Shown: positions 1-9,167 of the stretch, in pieces
Numbering within the stretch: the first letter of the stretch is position 1
How the letters are laid out: each line of letters starts with the position of its first letter
Source of the DNA: 20CM-2-55-15 sp964633285
Lineage (GTDB): Bacteria; Acidobacteriota; Terriglobia; 20CM-2-55-15
Assembly: GCA_964633285.1 (NCBI GenBank)
Contig: CAZWGA010000029.1
Span: 1-64,000 of the forward strand
Length of the DNA: 64,000 nt
Direction of reading: 5' to 3'
Notes under the pieces: generated by a model
What the model was told of the DNA's origin: nothing
The model's input: only the letters and a program-made list of their open reading frames with translations
Databases searched by the model: none
Made by a program: the position numbers and the translations under genes

Positions 1-128
1 GTCACCCATTGTTGATTCAGGCAGCCATCGATGCTGTCAAACAGTGGCGCTACAAGCCCACCATGTTGAATGGTGAGCCCGTGCCCGTGGTGACAACCGT
101 AACTGTGAACTTCGCGTTCTCTCAGTAA
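1..128 (+). CDS. TonB-like energy transducer, C-terminal end (5' truncated by window)
   Basis: Reading from base 3 gives 41 residues and a TAA stop at 126-128. The end has the TonB C-terminal signature: a helix with VKQWRYKP, then NGEPVPV and a final beta strand VTTVTVNFAF. In this family the domain crosses the periplasm and contacts the TonB box of outer-membrane receptors. The ExbB and two ExbD genes that follow on the same strand fit a complete TonB motor operon. The amino-terminal membrane anchor lies outside the window, so length and start cannot be judged. Confidence 0.85.
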   Translation, partial: HPLLIQAAIDAVKQWRYKPTMLNGEPVPVVTTVTVNFAFSQ

Positions 129-151
129 GAGACAGCGCGCGCGAATCGGGG

Positions 152-167
152 CGGAATCTCGATTCCG
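152..167 (+). terminator. Short hairpin between tonB and exbB
   Basis: CGGAAT and ATTCCG form a perfect 6-bp stem with a CTCG loop, 23 bases after the tonB stop. No U-run follows (the next bases are TCCGTGAAAATTTCC), so it may be a weak attenuating or mRNA-processing hairpin rather than a full terminator. The 116-base gap also contains the exbB ribosome binding site. Confidence 0.3.
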
Positions 168-244
168 TCCGTGAAAATTTCCGAAAACTTATTTGAAATT
201 AAATTTACGCCTGCTCCGGCAGGATTCAGGAGGATTTTGATTTT

Positions 245-973
245 ATGCTTCTCGCCAAGCTCAACTTTCTAGCAATGATGCTCTTGCAGGGTAGCGAAGT
301 CAGTTTCGACCTTCGCTCAATGTGGTCCAGCATGGGCTGGCCTGCCAGGGCGGTCGTTGTTCTTCTGGCCGTCATGTCCGCGTGGTCGATCGGCGTCATG
401 ATCGATCGCTACATTGCCTTCAGTCAGGCCCGCAAACAATCACGTGAGTTCGCTCCCGCGGTTGCAGGCTGCCTGAAGGAAGGAAAGATCGAAGAAGCCA
501 TCAGCGTTGCGGAACAGAACAAACGCAGCCATCTGGCAAAAGTTGTCGAAGCCGGACTTCAGGAATTCCGCGCTCATGCGGTTTCAAAAGAAATCGCGGG
601 CGAACAAATTGAGTCTTCACGCCGCGCCTGCGAGCGCGCTGAAGCCATTGTGAACGCCGAATTAAAGCGCGGCCTTTCCGGTCTTGCGACAATCGGTGCA
701 ACGGCCCCGTTCGTGGGATTGTTTGGAACGACGGTCGGCATCATCAACGCGTTCAAAGGAATGTCGTCTGAAAAGACCGCCGGTTTGTCCACAGTCGCGG
801 GCGGTATTTCGGAAGCTCTGGTCACCACGGCATTCGGTCTCTTCGTGGCCGTCCCTGCAGTGTGGGCATACAACTGGTTCACCAACAAGGTCGAAGCATT
901 CGGCATCGAAATGACGAACTCTTCTTCTGAGTTGATCGACTACTTCATCAAGCAGCACGGGGGAAGGAAGTAA
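245..973 (+). CDS. exbB: MotA/TolQ/ExbB proton channel family protein
   Basis: 242 residues. It shows the three-helix plan of ExbB/TolQ: a helix at about 35-55, a long cytoplasmic loop, then a pair of helices at about 143-170 and 187-210 holding the conserved channel motifs (ATIGATAPFVGLFGTTVGI and EALVTTAFGLFVAVPA). With ExbD it converts proton motive force into mechanical work on TonB or TolA at the inner membrane. AGGAGG lies at 228-233 upstream of the ATG. It sits 3 bases before the first exbD, so the two are surely co-transcribed. ExbB is preferred over TolQ because TonB precedes it; the sequence alone does not fully separate the two. Confidence 0.92.
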   Translation: MLLAKLNFLAMMLLQGSEVSFDLRSMWSSMGWPARAVVVLLAVMSAWSIGVMIDRYIAFSQARKQSREFAPAVAGCLKEGKIEEAISVAEQNKRSHLAKVVEAGLQEFRAHAVSKEIAGEQIESSRRACERAEAIVNAELKRGLSGLATIGATAPFVGLFGTTVGIINAFKGMSSEKTAGLSTVAGGISEALVTTAFGLFVAVPAVWAYNWFTNKVEAFGIEMTNSSSELIDYFIKQHGGRK

Positions 974-976
974 CTT

Positions 977-1411
977 ATGGCAATGGGGTCAAGCGGCGGT
1001 AGAGGAGAAGTTACCGCCGACATCAACGTTACGCCGATGGCCGACGTGATGCTTGTCCTTCTGATCATTTTCATGGTCGTTACTCCAATGTTGCAGAAGG
1101 GCCAGCCCGTCGAACTACCCAAGACAAAGAACCCACTCGATATGAAAGAAGCCGATCGCGACGATTCGGTTATTGTGGCAATCACGCGCGACGGTAAATT
1201 CTATCTGGGCAATGACAAAGTCAGCGCTGATGACCTTGCCGGTAAAGTCAACGACCTGCTTGCGACGAAGCTTGAAAAGAAAGTCTTCGTCAAAAGTGAC
1301 GGTCGAGCCAAATACGGTGATGTCGTTTCGGTTGTGGACAACATCCGAAATGCCGGCGTGGATCAGGTGGGTTTGCTGACCGAACGCCTGGATGACCAGG
1401 TCCGCAAGTAG
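977..1411 (+). CDS. exbD: ExbD/TolR biopolymer transport protein (first copy)
   Basis: 144 residues. It has a short cytoplasmic tail, then ADINVTPMADVMLVLLIIFM with the membrane Asp at residue 23 that carries protons in ExbD/TolR, one transmembrane helix (about 22-42) and a periplasmic domain. It forms the motor with the upstream ExbB. Its TAG stop overlaps the GGAGGG ribosome site of the second exbD, so translation is probably coupled. Two ExbD paralogues in one operon are common in acidobacterial and myxobacterial TonB systems. Confidence 0.92.
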   Translation: MAMGSSGGRGEVTADINVTPMADVMLVLLIIFMVVTPMLQKGQPVELPKTKNPLDMKEADRDDSVIVAITRDGKFYLGNDKVSADDLAGKVNDLLATKLEKKVFVKSDGRAKYGDVVSVVDNIRNAGVDQVGLLTERLDDQVRK

Positions 1412-1420
1412 GAGGGCGTG

Positions 1421-1849
1421 GTGAAAAAACTGAGAAAAAAGATTCAAGCCAAAGCGGATATCAATGTAACGCCGTTCATCGATATTCTGCTGGTGTTGCT
1501 GGTGATCTTCATGACGATTACGCCGTTGACTCCGAAAGGTCTCGACGCGAATATTCCGCAGCCACCCCCGCCGGGAACGCCTCCTCCGCCACCGGATGAG
1601 CTGAACAAGACGGTGGTCATTTCGATCGACAAGGCGGGCACGATCAAGATCAATCAGGATGTGTTCGAGCTTCGTTACCTCGGCGATCAACTCCAGGACA
1701 TTTTCAAGACGCGGAATGACCGCGTCGCCTTCGTCAATGCGGATCCGGATCTCCTTTATAAGGACGTCGTCGAAATCATCGACGTCGCGAAAGGCGCCGG
1801 CGTCGATAAGATCGGTCTGATGACCGAACAGATCAAAGCGGGAAAGTAG
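1421..1849 (+). CDS. exbD: ExbD/TolR biopolymer transport protein (second copy)
   Basis: 142 residues from the second of two adjacent GTG codons (1418 and 1421). I chose 1421 because GGAGGG at 1411-1416 would be too close to 1418. It has the membrane Asp in NVTPFIDILLVLLVIFM (Asp21) and a proline-rich stretch just after the helix (PQPPPPGTPPPPPDE, about residues 46-60), which the first copy lacks. That rigid linker could change how far the periplasmic domain reaches, so the two ExbD proteins may form a heteromeric stator with different roles. This is an inference from sequence. Confidence 0.92.
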   Translation: MKKLRKKIQAKADINVTPFIDILLVLLVIFMTITPLTPKGLDANIPQPPPPGTPPPPPDELNKTVVISIDKAGTIKINQDVFELRYLGDQLQDIFKTRNDRVAFVNADPDLLYKDVVEIIDVAKGAGVDKIGLMTEQIKAGK

Positions 1850-1860
1850 GGAGGCATACG

Positions 1861-2616
1861 ATGAAGCGAAATGCAAAATTGATGCTCGCCCTCGTGGCGA
1901 TCCTGGCGCTGAGCCTGACTAGCTGCGCGAAGCTGCAGGCGCGTGACAACCTGAACAAAGGGGTTCGCGCCTTCAGAGATGCTCACTACGAAAACGCGGT
2001 CAACTACTTCAAGGCCGCAGTCGAATTGGATCCGGAACTGACTACAGCTCAAATCTATCTCGCAACCGCCTACTCACAGCAGTACGTACCGAACGGACGC
2101 AGCGAAGGTAACGACAACAACGCCAAAATGGCGATTCAAACGTTCGAGGATGTTTTGAAGCATGATCCGAATAATGTGAACGCCATTGCGGGTCTCGCCA
2201 GCATGTATCAGAACCTCGGCCAGACGGACACAAGCCAGTTTCAAAAAGCACACGACTACTATGTGAAATATGCGCAACTGGATTCGTCCAATCCCGTTCC
2301 TTATTACGCCATCGGAAGCGTCGACTGGATCATCGTTTACAACAAAAACAACCCACCACCGGAAGATGAGCAGAACAAGCTGATCGATGAAGGTATCGCC
2401 AATCTGGACAAAGCGCTGGCTTTGAACCCGGACTACGAGGATGCGATGACATACAAGAACCTCCTTTATCGAGAGAAAGCTCGTCTCGCTCCTGAATCCG
2501 ACAAGAAGGATCTCATCGCTAAAGCGGACGAGTGGTTCAACAAGTCGCTTGAAACGCGAAAGAGGCTGGCGGAAAAGAAGAAGAGCGCTGCGGTTGGAGC
2601 AGACGCCGGTAAATAA
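1861..2616 (+). CDS. TPR-repeat lipoprotein
   Basis: 251 residues. A lipoprotein signal (MKRNAKLMLALVAILALS then LTSC) places the lipidated Cys at about residue 21. Tetratricopeptide-like helical pairs follow: YENAVNYFKAAVELDPE, a second at about 90-115 (FEDVLKHDPNNVNAIAGLASMYQ), a third at about 125-150 and one at about 175-200 (NLDKALALNPDYEDAMTY). It starts 11 bases after the second exbD and probably closes the TonB operon. A scaffold at the cell envelope is likely but its partner is unknown. It is followed by a strong hairpin. Confidence 0.8.
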   Translation: MKRNAKLMLALVAILALSLTSCAKLQARDNLNKGVRAFRDAHYENAVNYFKAAVELDPELTTAQIYLATAYSQQYVPNGRSEGNDNNAKMAIQTFEDVLKHDPNNVNAIAGLASMYQNLGQTDTSQFQKAHDYYVKYAQLDSSNPVPYYAIGSVDWIIVYNKNNPPPEDEQNKLIDEGIANLDKALALNPDYEDAMTYKNLLYREKARLAPESDKKDLIAKADEWFNKSLETRKRLAEKKKSAAVGADAGK

Positions 2617-2632
2617 AAACAGGAAACATAAG

Positions 2633-2708
2633 AAACACGCATTTGAGAGTGGAGATCCCAGAATCTGAGATCTCAAATATTGGGATCTCCACTCTCAAAT
2701 GCGTGTTT
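2633..2708. repeat. 28-bp perfect inverted repeat with 20-nt loop
   Basis: Left arm 2633-2660 (begins AAACACGCATTTGAGAGTGG) and right arm 2681-2708 are exact reverse complements over 28 bases. The loop itself contains the palindrome TGAGATCTCA (2666-2675). GAAAC blocks just outside both arms are also complementary. The right arm ends in TTTTT. It lies between the TPR gene and the (p)ppGpp synthetase gene and could act as a terminator on both strands. Its length and perfection are more like a dispersed palindromic (REP/MITE-like) element. Confidence 0.85.
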
Positions 2709-2741
2709 TTGCGTTTCTGTTTCTCTATGTAATCATGGTTC

Positions 2742-4919
2742 ATGATCCGCCTTGAAACCATTCTCGATCAGGTCGAAAAGCATCATCCCGGGGATCAACT
2801 CGACCTGATTCGGCGGGCTTATATCTTTTCAGCCAAGGAACATAAAGGGCAGGTGCGCGCCTCAGGCGAGCCTTACTTGACGCATCCTCTCGAAGTCGCG
2901 AACCTTCTGGCGGAGATGAAGATGGATGCGGTTACGGTGAGCGTCGGTCTCCTGCACGATGTGGTCGAGGATACACTCACGACGCTTGAAAAGATCGAGG
3001 AACTCTTTGGCCCGGAAGTCGCGCACATCGTCGATGGTGTAACCAAGATCAGCCAGATTCAATTTACTTCCAAGGAAGAAAAACAGGCCGAAAACTTCCG
3101 CAAGATGCTGCTGGCCATGACCGACGATATTCGCGTCATCATGGTGAAGTTTGCAGACCGCCTGCACAACATGCGAACCCTCGCCTACCTTCCTGCCGAT
3201 CGGCGCGAAGCGATCGCGCGCGAAACGATGGACATTTACGCGCCGCTCGCAAATCGGCTCGGGATGGGGAAAATTCGCGGTGAGCTCGAGGATCTTGCGT
3301 TCAGTTATCTGGATCCCAAGGCTTACCAGGAGTTGAAGGACATCGTCGAGCGGAATCGCAGAAAGTATGAAGTCTTTCTCGCCGAGGTTACGCGAATTGT
3401 CGAAGACAAGATGAAGGAGCACGCGATTCCGTGTTTTGTCGATTCGCGGATCAAACGGCTTTATTCGATCTATATAAAGTTGAAGAAGCAGCGAATCACC
3501 GTCGATCAGGTCTACGATCTCCTGGCTCTGCGCATCATCTCCGACAGCGTACAGAACTGTTATGCGGCACTGGGTGTGATTCACAATACCTGGAGGCCTG
3601 TTCCCGGGCGCATCAAGGATTTCATCGCCATGCCCCGGCCGAATATGTATCAGTCTCTCCACACGTCTGTCATTGCCGGCGGCCAGCCGTTTGAAGTTCA
3701 GATTCGAACCGAGGAAATGCATCGCATCGCGGAGGAAGGCATTGCCGCTCATTGGAAATACAAGGACGGCAAACTGGTTGCGGACGATCGCGAAGATCAG
3801 CGCGTGTCGTGGCTGCGCCACCTCGTCGAATGGCAGCAGGAGATGAAGGATCCGGCGGATTTTCTGAGTACGTTGAAAATCGACCTCTATCCGGAAGAGG
3901 TATACACGTTCACGCCGAAGGGGAAGGTCATCACGCTGCCGAGAGATGCCACACCGATCGATTTCGCATATGCCATTCACACTGAAGTCGGTCACTCCTG
4001 TGTCGGATCGAAGATCAATGGCCGTATGACGCCCTTGCGCAGCAAGCTAAGGAATGGCGATATCGTTGAGATCGTGACGCAACCGGGCCACAAACCCAGC
4101 CGGGACTGGCTCGCTTTCGTCAAGACATCGCGCGCGCGCAACAAAATCCGGCATTGGCTTACCGAGCAGGAGAGCGAGAAGGCGATCGAGTTGGGTAGAA
4201 AGATGCTCGAGAAGGAAGCGCGCAAGTACAAGCAGAATGCGAGAGACCTTCTTGAGAGCGAGTTGCTTCAGGAAATCCTGCCGGAGTTCGGATCCAGCAA
4301 AGTGGAGGATCTGTTATCCGCCATCGGTTATGGAAAGGTGTCCGCAAAGAATGTCATCACGCGCCTCTCACCCGACGGACTGCAGGAAACTGTTCCGGAA
4401 GAAGAATCGAGAATCGCGTCCGTTGTTAAGCGTGTTCTGGGTTTGGGCACGGATGCAAAGCTTCAGGTAAGAGGATTCGACGATCTCCTGGTTTATCGCG
4501 CCAAATGCTGCAACCCGATTCGCGGCGAGGAAGTGATCGGCTACATCACCCGCGGCAAAGGGGTGGCCGTGCACTCGAAGAATTGTTCTAACGTCCAGAA
4601 TCTCATGTATGAAGCGGACCGTAAGATCGAGGTGGAATGGGCCGGTACAGCGCCCGCCGCCGAAGCTTACGCCGTGCAGTTGACGATTCTTACCGAGGAC
4701 CGTCCCGGCATGCTGGCGGAAATTGCGGCGGCGATTTCAGAAGTGCGATCGAATATTTTGAATCTTGAAGCGAGAACATCCGATGAACGGGGTACGATCG
4801 ATATCACCGTTGAAATTCCCGATATGAAACATCTCGAACGTGTCATTGCCTCCGTCAAGAAAATCGACGGCGTGTATGATGTGACGCGTTCTACAAAAAC
4901 CGTCAATACTGCACGATAA
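2742..4919 (+). CDS. rel: Bifunctional (p)ppGpp synthetase/hydrolase, RelA/SpoT family
   Basis: 725 residues, the usual length for a long RSH enzyme. The order is: HD hydrolase domain with LLHDVVEDT (His-Asp at 72-73); nucleotidyltransferase domain at about 230-345 with RIKRLYSIYIKLKKQ and PGRIKDFIAMPRPNMYQSLHT; TGS domain at about 393-455 (YTFTPKGKVITLPRDATPID); a conserved Cys-rich stretch around AKCCNPIRGEEVIGY; and a C-terminal ACT domain (ILTEDRPGMLAEIAAAISE, about 650-720). Both catalytic halves look intact, so it should make and degrade the alarmone in response to amino-acid starvation. The ATG has no clear Shine-Dalgarno sequence. Five bases separate it from ridA. Confidence 0.96.
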   Translation: MIRLETILDQVEKHHPGDQLDLIRRAYIFSAKEHKGQVRASGEPYLTHPLEVANLLAEMKMDAVTVSVGLLHDVVEDTLTTLEKIEELFGPEVAHIVDGVTKISQIQFTSKEEKQAENFRKMLLAMTDDIRVIMVKFADRLHNMRTLAYLPADRREAIARETMDIYAPLANRLGMGKIRGELEDLAFSYLDPKAYQELKDIVERNRRKYEVFLAEVTRIVEDKMKEHAIPCFVDSRIKRLYSIYIKLKKQRITVDQVYDLLALRIISDSVQNCYAALGVIHNTWRPVPGRIKDFIAMPRPNMYQSLHTSVIAGGQPFEVQIRTEEMHRIAEEGIAAHWKYKDGKLVADDREDQRVSWLRHLVEWQQEMKDPADFLSTLKIDLYPEEVYTFTPKGKVITLPRDATPIDFAYAIHTEVGHSCVGSKINGRMTPLRSKLRNGDIVEIVTQPGHKPSRDWLAFVKTSRARNKIRHWLTEQESEKAIELGRKMLEKEARKYKQNARDLLESELLQEILPEFGSSKVEDLLSAIGYGKVSAKNVITRLSPDGLQETVPEEESRIASVVKRVLGLGTDAKLQVRGFDDLLVYRAKCCNPIRGEEVIGYITRGKGVAVHSKNCSNVQNLMYEADRKIEVEWAGTAPAAEAYAVQLTILTEDRPGMLAEIAAAISEVRSNILNLEARTSDERGTIDITVEIPDMKHLERVIASVKKIDGVYDVTRSTKTVNTAR

Positions 4920-4924
4920 CTCTT

Positions 4925-5311
4925 ATGATCGATAAAAAGGTTGTCTCCACGACACTGGCTCCATCGGCAATCGGTCCATATTCGCAAGGTATCCGCGCGG
5001 GAAATCTGCTTTTCGTATCGGGACAAGTCCCGATCGATCCCGCGACGGGAAACCTCATCAGCGACAAAAGCATCCAGGCTCAAACGCGGCGTGCCCTTCA
5101 GAATCTTTTGGCGATTGTTTCTGCGGCCGGCGGCTCCGCGGACAACATCGTCAGAACAACGGTGTTCCTTAAAGATATGGGACAATTTGCGGATATGAAC
5201 GCCGTTTATGCGGAGTTCTTTCCATCAAGTCCGCCCGCGCGTTCCACCATAGAGGCAGCCCGTCTGCCTAAAGACGTATCGATCGAAATCGATTGCATCG
5301 CGATACTTTGA
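4925..5311 (+). CDS. ridA: RidA family enamine/imine deaminase
   Basis: 128 residues, full family length. Signatures are AIGPYSQGI near the amino end, FVSGQVPIDPATG, and the closing RSTIEAARLPKDVSIEIDCIAIL with the substrate-binding Arg. RidA hydrolyses reactive 2-aminoacrylate-type enamines released by PLP enzymes, and several PLP enzymes (TrpB, HisC, CysK) are encoded later in this window. It is five bases behind rel and probably in the same transcript. Its stop is one base from the stop of the convergent tamB gene. Confidence 0.93.
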   Translation: MIDKKVVSTTLAPSAIGPYSQGIRAGNLLFVSGQVPIDPATGNLISDKSIQAQTRRALQNLLAIVSAAGGSADNIVRTTVFLKDMGQFADMNAVYAEFFPSSPPARSTIEAARLPKDVSIEIDCIAIL

Positions 5312-5312
5312 A

Positions 5313-8300
5313 TTACTTGATTCGCTTGCGGAACTTGATATCCAGTCCGAAGTTTCCGAGTTCATCACGCGACGCCAGAATCGAAGTGTTTTGACTGACG
5401 AAGTATTCAATCAGGATGACTTGCTGCCGGTTTGACGACAGGTCCGAAGAGTACGTGATCGAAAGATCCTTCGTCACCGTCTGAGACACAGTGATACGCG
5501 GCCGGGTGCCGGTTTCCGCGCCGATCCCAAAAGGATCTATGTGAACTTTGCTGCCGCCGAGTAAGCCGAGCCGGTTTCCCACACGTTCCTGTAGAAGATC
5601 GAACAGAATATTTCCAGCCGCGCTTTGAAAGAGTTGTTCACTCGTGGGCAGGCTTGTTGCCGTCCCGGGCCGGGCCGCAATTTCCTCACGGGTTCGTCCT
5701 CCTGCGATCAAGCTCACGATTTCGAGTTCCGGTAATGGTGGATCGGACCGCATAGCCAGCTTGGGTTCATTTCCGCGGCCTGTTATCGAAAGAATGACGC
5801 GATAATCGCGGACCTGCGATTCGGCCTCGATATCAATGACGGGATCGATGCGCACCGGATCAACGAAATCAATCGTGCCGCGCGTAATCGAGTAACGATT
5901 GCCTTGAAAAAGCAGACTGCCGCCACTGACTTCGATGTGGCCGGTGAGGGATGGATCTCCAACTGTTCCTTTCACGTCCAGATCGACGCGCGCTTCCACA
6001 TCCGCCAGTTGATTCTGGATCGTGATATTCCGGCCTCCTTCAACATGCAGGGAGAGACGCATGGCGCTGAATGATGAAGAGCCGCCTGTCGCACTGCGTT
6101 CCCGGAGCAGAGCGAGGAAGTCTTCGAAGTTGCTTCGATAGGCCATGTTCTCGATTTGAATGCGCCCCTGGAGAAGCGGTGATTCCCAGGCGCCCTGCAG
6201 GACAAGTGATCCGTCGACGACTGCGCGCAGTCCCTCTTCAGGCCGAAAGCGGACCTTCTCGGCGTCAATCCTGATATTCATTGCCTGAACCGCGAACTTT
6301 TCCAGACGGGCTGTGCCCTGCGCGCTTACGGTACCCCCTCCCATTTGGCCCGAGATGTTCGTGACCGTCACCTGATCCTGATTAAAGAACAGATCACCGT
6401 TCACGTTGGACAGCCTGTTAAATAAACCCCGCCGTCCGAACGTGGCATTCAAAAGGTGCGCCTGTCCGTTAAGCTGAGGCAAATCCGGAGTGCCGGTAAC
6501 CTGCATGCGTACGACATTGACCTTTCCGTCTGTGATCCACTCCGCGTCCTCGACGGGAATCAACGCCAGATCGACTTCTCCGGTGATGTTCAAATTCAAG
6601 GGCGCTCGTTCCAGGAGAGCGACAGTTCCTGAAACGTTGACCTGGGTAGCCCTCCCGGTCAATGTCATATCCGAAAGCGTTACCCGATCCGGGAACAGAT
6701 CGAACGTGAAGGGTTTCGTTGTTCGAAGCGGAGTATTTTGAAATTTGAAGTCCGCTTCAATCCGCCCCTGGCCGCGTAATTGTGTTCGATCCTTCAGGAA
6801 TCCATCCAGATTCGCGTTCCCTGACGCCCGAATTTGAGAGATATTGCCGATGTCCTTAATCGGGTATTGAGTCAAGGTGGCCTGCGCCTTGAAAGGATAA
6901 CCGGCGCCGGCAGTATCGATTTGAGCTGTAAGCGCTATGTTCCGGGCAGTCGTCAGCGTTAAATCCAGTCTCGTTCCAGTTGAAGTCAGCTTGACTTGAG
7001 CCTGTGAAAAAGATTCGCCGCGGACGGAAAGATTTTCTATCGTCGCGTCCCCGATTAAATTCGGCCGAGTGATTGTTCCATCCGCGCGAAGATCGGCTTG
7101 ACGAATAACTCCTTCGACCGAGTCCGGAAATCCCAGCGCATCAAGAAGGCGAAGATTGACCGAATTTCCGCGAACCGTGAATTTCAACGCATCCGTGCTG
7201 CGATTGAAGCCGACACTGCCAGTCAGCGTGGCGCCGTTTTGACGTATCGAAAGTTGGTCGATTTCAACTGTGGGGTCGGCATATCGAACGTGCCCGCGCG
7301 CCGTCCCTACCAGATGGTTTTCGATCGAAAAATTATCCGCCCGGACGTCGCCCTCGGCTTTGATGGCCGGAGAAAGTGACGCGACGTGCATGTCGCCGCC
7401 AAAGATCCCGTTAATGTTAACGTTGACGAATGCTTTCAGATCCAGAGCGTTGACGTGATCGGACTGTATGCGCAGGTCTGATGTTGTTCCTGAAAGCGTT
7501 GTTGGGCCGTTGACCAGGATTTGCGATTCCCCCTGTGTTATTCGGACATTCGTCAGAAAAGCGTTTTCCAGCATCGTATCCAGCCTTGCCGTACCCGTGG
7601 CATGCTGAATTTTCCACTGTCCGCGGTAAACATGATTGTCGGCCGTGAAACTTCCGTTCAGTACCGGCGCCGCGATTCGGCCCGTTAGTTGACCATCGAA
7701 GGAGCCGCTGCCGTTGGCATCGGAGTAAAGAAAGGTAATGTCTTTCAGATTTGAAGAGACGGCGTGGACAACGAGGTCCGACATCGTTCGATGGATCAAG
7801 CCTTCGGCCTTGACCGCAGTTGAATAGAAACGCACGTCCGCGTTGCTTACTCTCGCCTGACCTGGCTGCGTCGCGTAATCGGTGGAACCGTCCAAAGGCA
7901 ATGGGATGAGACCGGCAGTGCCCCCGGGTGTATAGCTCTTGAAAGCGGCATGACCTGAAAAATCAAATCGCGCGAGCTTTCCTTCAAACCATCCGTTCAA
8001 GGTTCCAGTCATCGTTGAAAAAACGCGATACTTTGGATCCCACGGATAAGCGCGCGCCATTTGAGCGGCGTCAACACCGTCATAATCGATGTCCAGATTC
8101 ACCCTCGACTCGCCCGGTAAATTGTCGATGACGGCGTTTCCCGAAACCGAGCCACCGATGATTGCGGATTTCATTTTGCGGAAAGACAGTCGTTTGTCCG
8201 GATAACGGTAGGCGTACTCGCCGGAAAACCTGGACGCACGCCACCCTTCGAAATCCACCTCATCCGATATGGTATTGCCCTGCGTGAAGAAATAGCCTGG

Positions 8301-9167
8301 AGAGAATTCGAGGAAGCCCGCGACCGCGGCCTTGCCCCCGAAACTTTCCTTCGTGAAAAAATAATTGAGGAAAGGGACCTGAACGTTGCCCTTGTAGTCG
8401 AGTTTTCCGGAAATATTGTGAGAGAGAAGCTGGTTGACCCTTCCCTGCAACTGGATTTCATTCGCTCCGGATGTCACAACAACCTTCTGCGCGATCAGCG
8501 TCGCCCGCGTGTAATCGAGATCGGCTGAAAGAGAATACGGAATGGCCGGTTTTTCACTGTCAGTACGGTCGAGCACTCCGTCATAGCGCAGATGACTTTC
8601 AAGAACTTCACGGCTGCCGTGATAGTTGAGCAATGCTGAAAGGTTTCGTAATGAAAAATCGATATCGACCTGCCTTTCATTCATCAAGGCAGAACCGGAA
8701 ACGACGTTGAAATTCTGAATCGAGATTGTGAAGCCCAATGGCTTTTCATCCGGCCGCGAACGGGGTGCGGGGAAATTGGTCTTTCCGTCCTTGCTTACCA
8801 GAATATGGAAGTCGGGGTGATTGACCGTCAGCTCAAACAGATCGATATGTTTTTCCAGAAGTGTACGAATATTCAAACCGATATCGATGCTCTCGACGTG
8901 CGCCAGCGGCGCCTGCCCGGCGGGTTCGAGGCCATGAAGCGTGAGGTCTTCGATATGGAAGTGACGGCGCAACAAATTCCAGTTGAAACGTTGCAACGTA
9001 ACGGTGGCGCCGGTCCGCTTTTCGATTTCCTGAACAATATAGTCTCGCGCTCTCGCGTGGAATGCGGATGAATTGAGGTAAGCGAGAAAGATCCCGGCGG
9101 CTCCAAGGACGACGAATAGGATGATTCCAAGTCCCGCAAGAATGCGGCGCCTATTCAAAAACTTCAA
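5313..9167 (-). CDS. tamB: TamB-like translocation/assembly protein (AsmA/DUF490 family)
   Basis: 1284 residues. It has one amino-terminal membrane anchor (RRILAGLGIILFVVLGAAGIFLAYL, about 7-31). A long body of beta-strand repeats follows (many D-x-R-a-x-G/D-x-x-L patterns), then the DUF490 end: EIVSLIAGGRTREEI, VGNRLGLLGGSKVHIDPFG and a final ITVSQTVTKDLSITYSSDLS. TamB-family proteins span the periplasm as lipid-lined beta-taco tubes, moving phospholipid or helping outer-membrane proteins. It overlaps the SurA-like gene by 17 bases and follows the Omp85 gene, the usual TamA-TamB pairing. Convergent with ridA. Confidence 0.93.
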   Translation of the reverse strand: MKFLNRRRILAGLGIILFVVLGAAGIFLAYLNSSAFHARARDYIVQEIEKRTGATVTLQRFNWNLLRRHFHIEDLTLHGLEPAGQAPLAHVESIDIGLNIRTLLEKHIDLFELTVNHPDFHILVSKDGKTNFPAPRSRPDEKPLGFTISIQNFNVVSGSALMNERQVDIDFSLRNLSALLNYHGSREVLESHLRYDGVLDRTDSEKPAIPYSLSADLDYTRATLIAQKVVVTSGANEIQLQGRVNQLLSHNISGKLDYKGNVQVPFLNYFFTKESFGGKAAVAGFLEFSPGYFFTQGNTISDEVDFEGWRASRFSGEYAYRYPDKRLSFRKMKSAIIGGSVSGNAVIDNLPGESRVNLDIDYDGVDAAQMARAYPWDPKYRVFSTMTGTLNGWFEGKLARFDFSGHAAFKSYTPGGTAGLIPLPLDGSTDYATQPGQARVSNADVRFYSTAVKAEGLIHRTMSDLVVHAVSSNLKDITFLYSDANGSGSFDGQLTGRIAAPVLNGSFTADNHVYRGQWKIQHATGTARLDTMLENAFLTNVRITQGESQILVNGPTTLSGTTSDLRIQSDHVNALDLKAFVNVNINGIFGGDMHVASLSPAIKAEGDVRADNFSIENHLVGTARGHVRYADPTVEIDQLSIRQNGATLTGSVGFNRSTDALKFTVRGNSVNLRLLDALGFPDSVEGVIRQADLRADGTITRPNLIGDATIENLSVRGESFSQAQVKLTSTGTRLDLTLTTARNIALTAQIDTAGAGYPFKAQATLTQYPIKDIGNISQIRASGNANLDGFLKDRTQLRGQGRIEADFKFQNTPLRTTKPFTFDLFPDRVTLSDMTLTGRATQVNVSGTVALLERAPLNLNITGEVDLALIPVEDAEWITDGKVNVVRMQVTGTPDLPQLNGQAHLLNATFGRRGLFNRLSNVNGDLFFNQDQVTVTNISGQMGGGTVSAQGTARLEKFAVQAMNIRIDAEKVRFRPEEGLRAVVDGSLVLQGAWESPLLQGRIQIENMAYRSNFEDFLALLRERSATGGSSSFSAMRLSLHVEGGRNITIQNQLADVEARVDLDVKGTVGDPSLTGHIEVSGGSLLFQGNRYSITRGTIDFVDPVRIDPVIDIEAESQVRDYRVILSITGRGNEPKLAMRSDPPLPELEIVSLIAGGRTREEIAARPGTATSLPTSEQLFQSAAGNILFDLLQERVGNRLGLLGGSKVHIDPFGIGAETGTRPRITVSQTVTKDLSITYSSDLSSNRQQVILIEYFVSQNTSILASRDELGNFGLDIKFRKRIK

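Noticed and set aside
2862..3995. Long open frame (377 codons) on the minus strand
   Set aside because: It lies entirely antisense to the intact (p)ppGpp synthetase gene, with no start signal and no recognisable domain.
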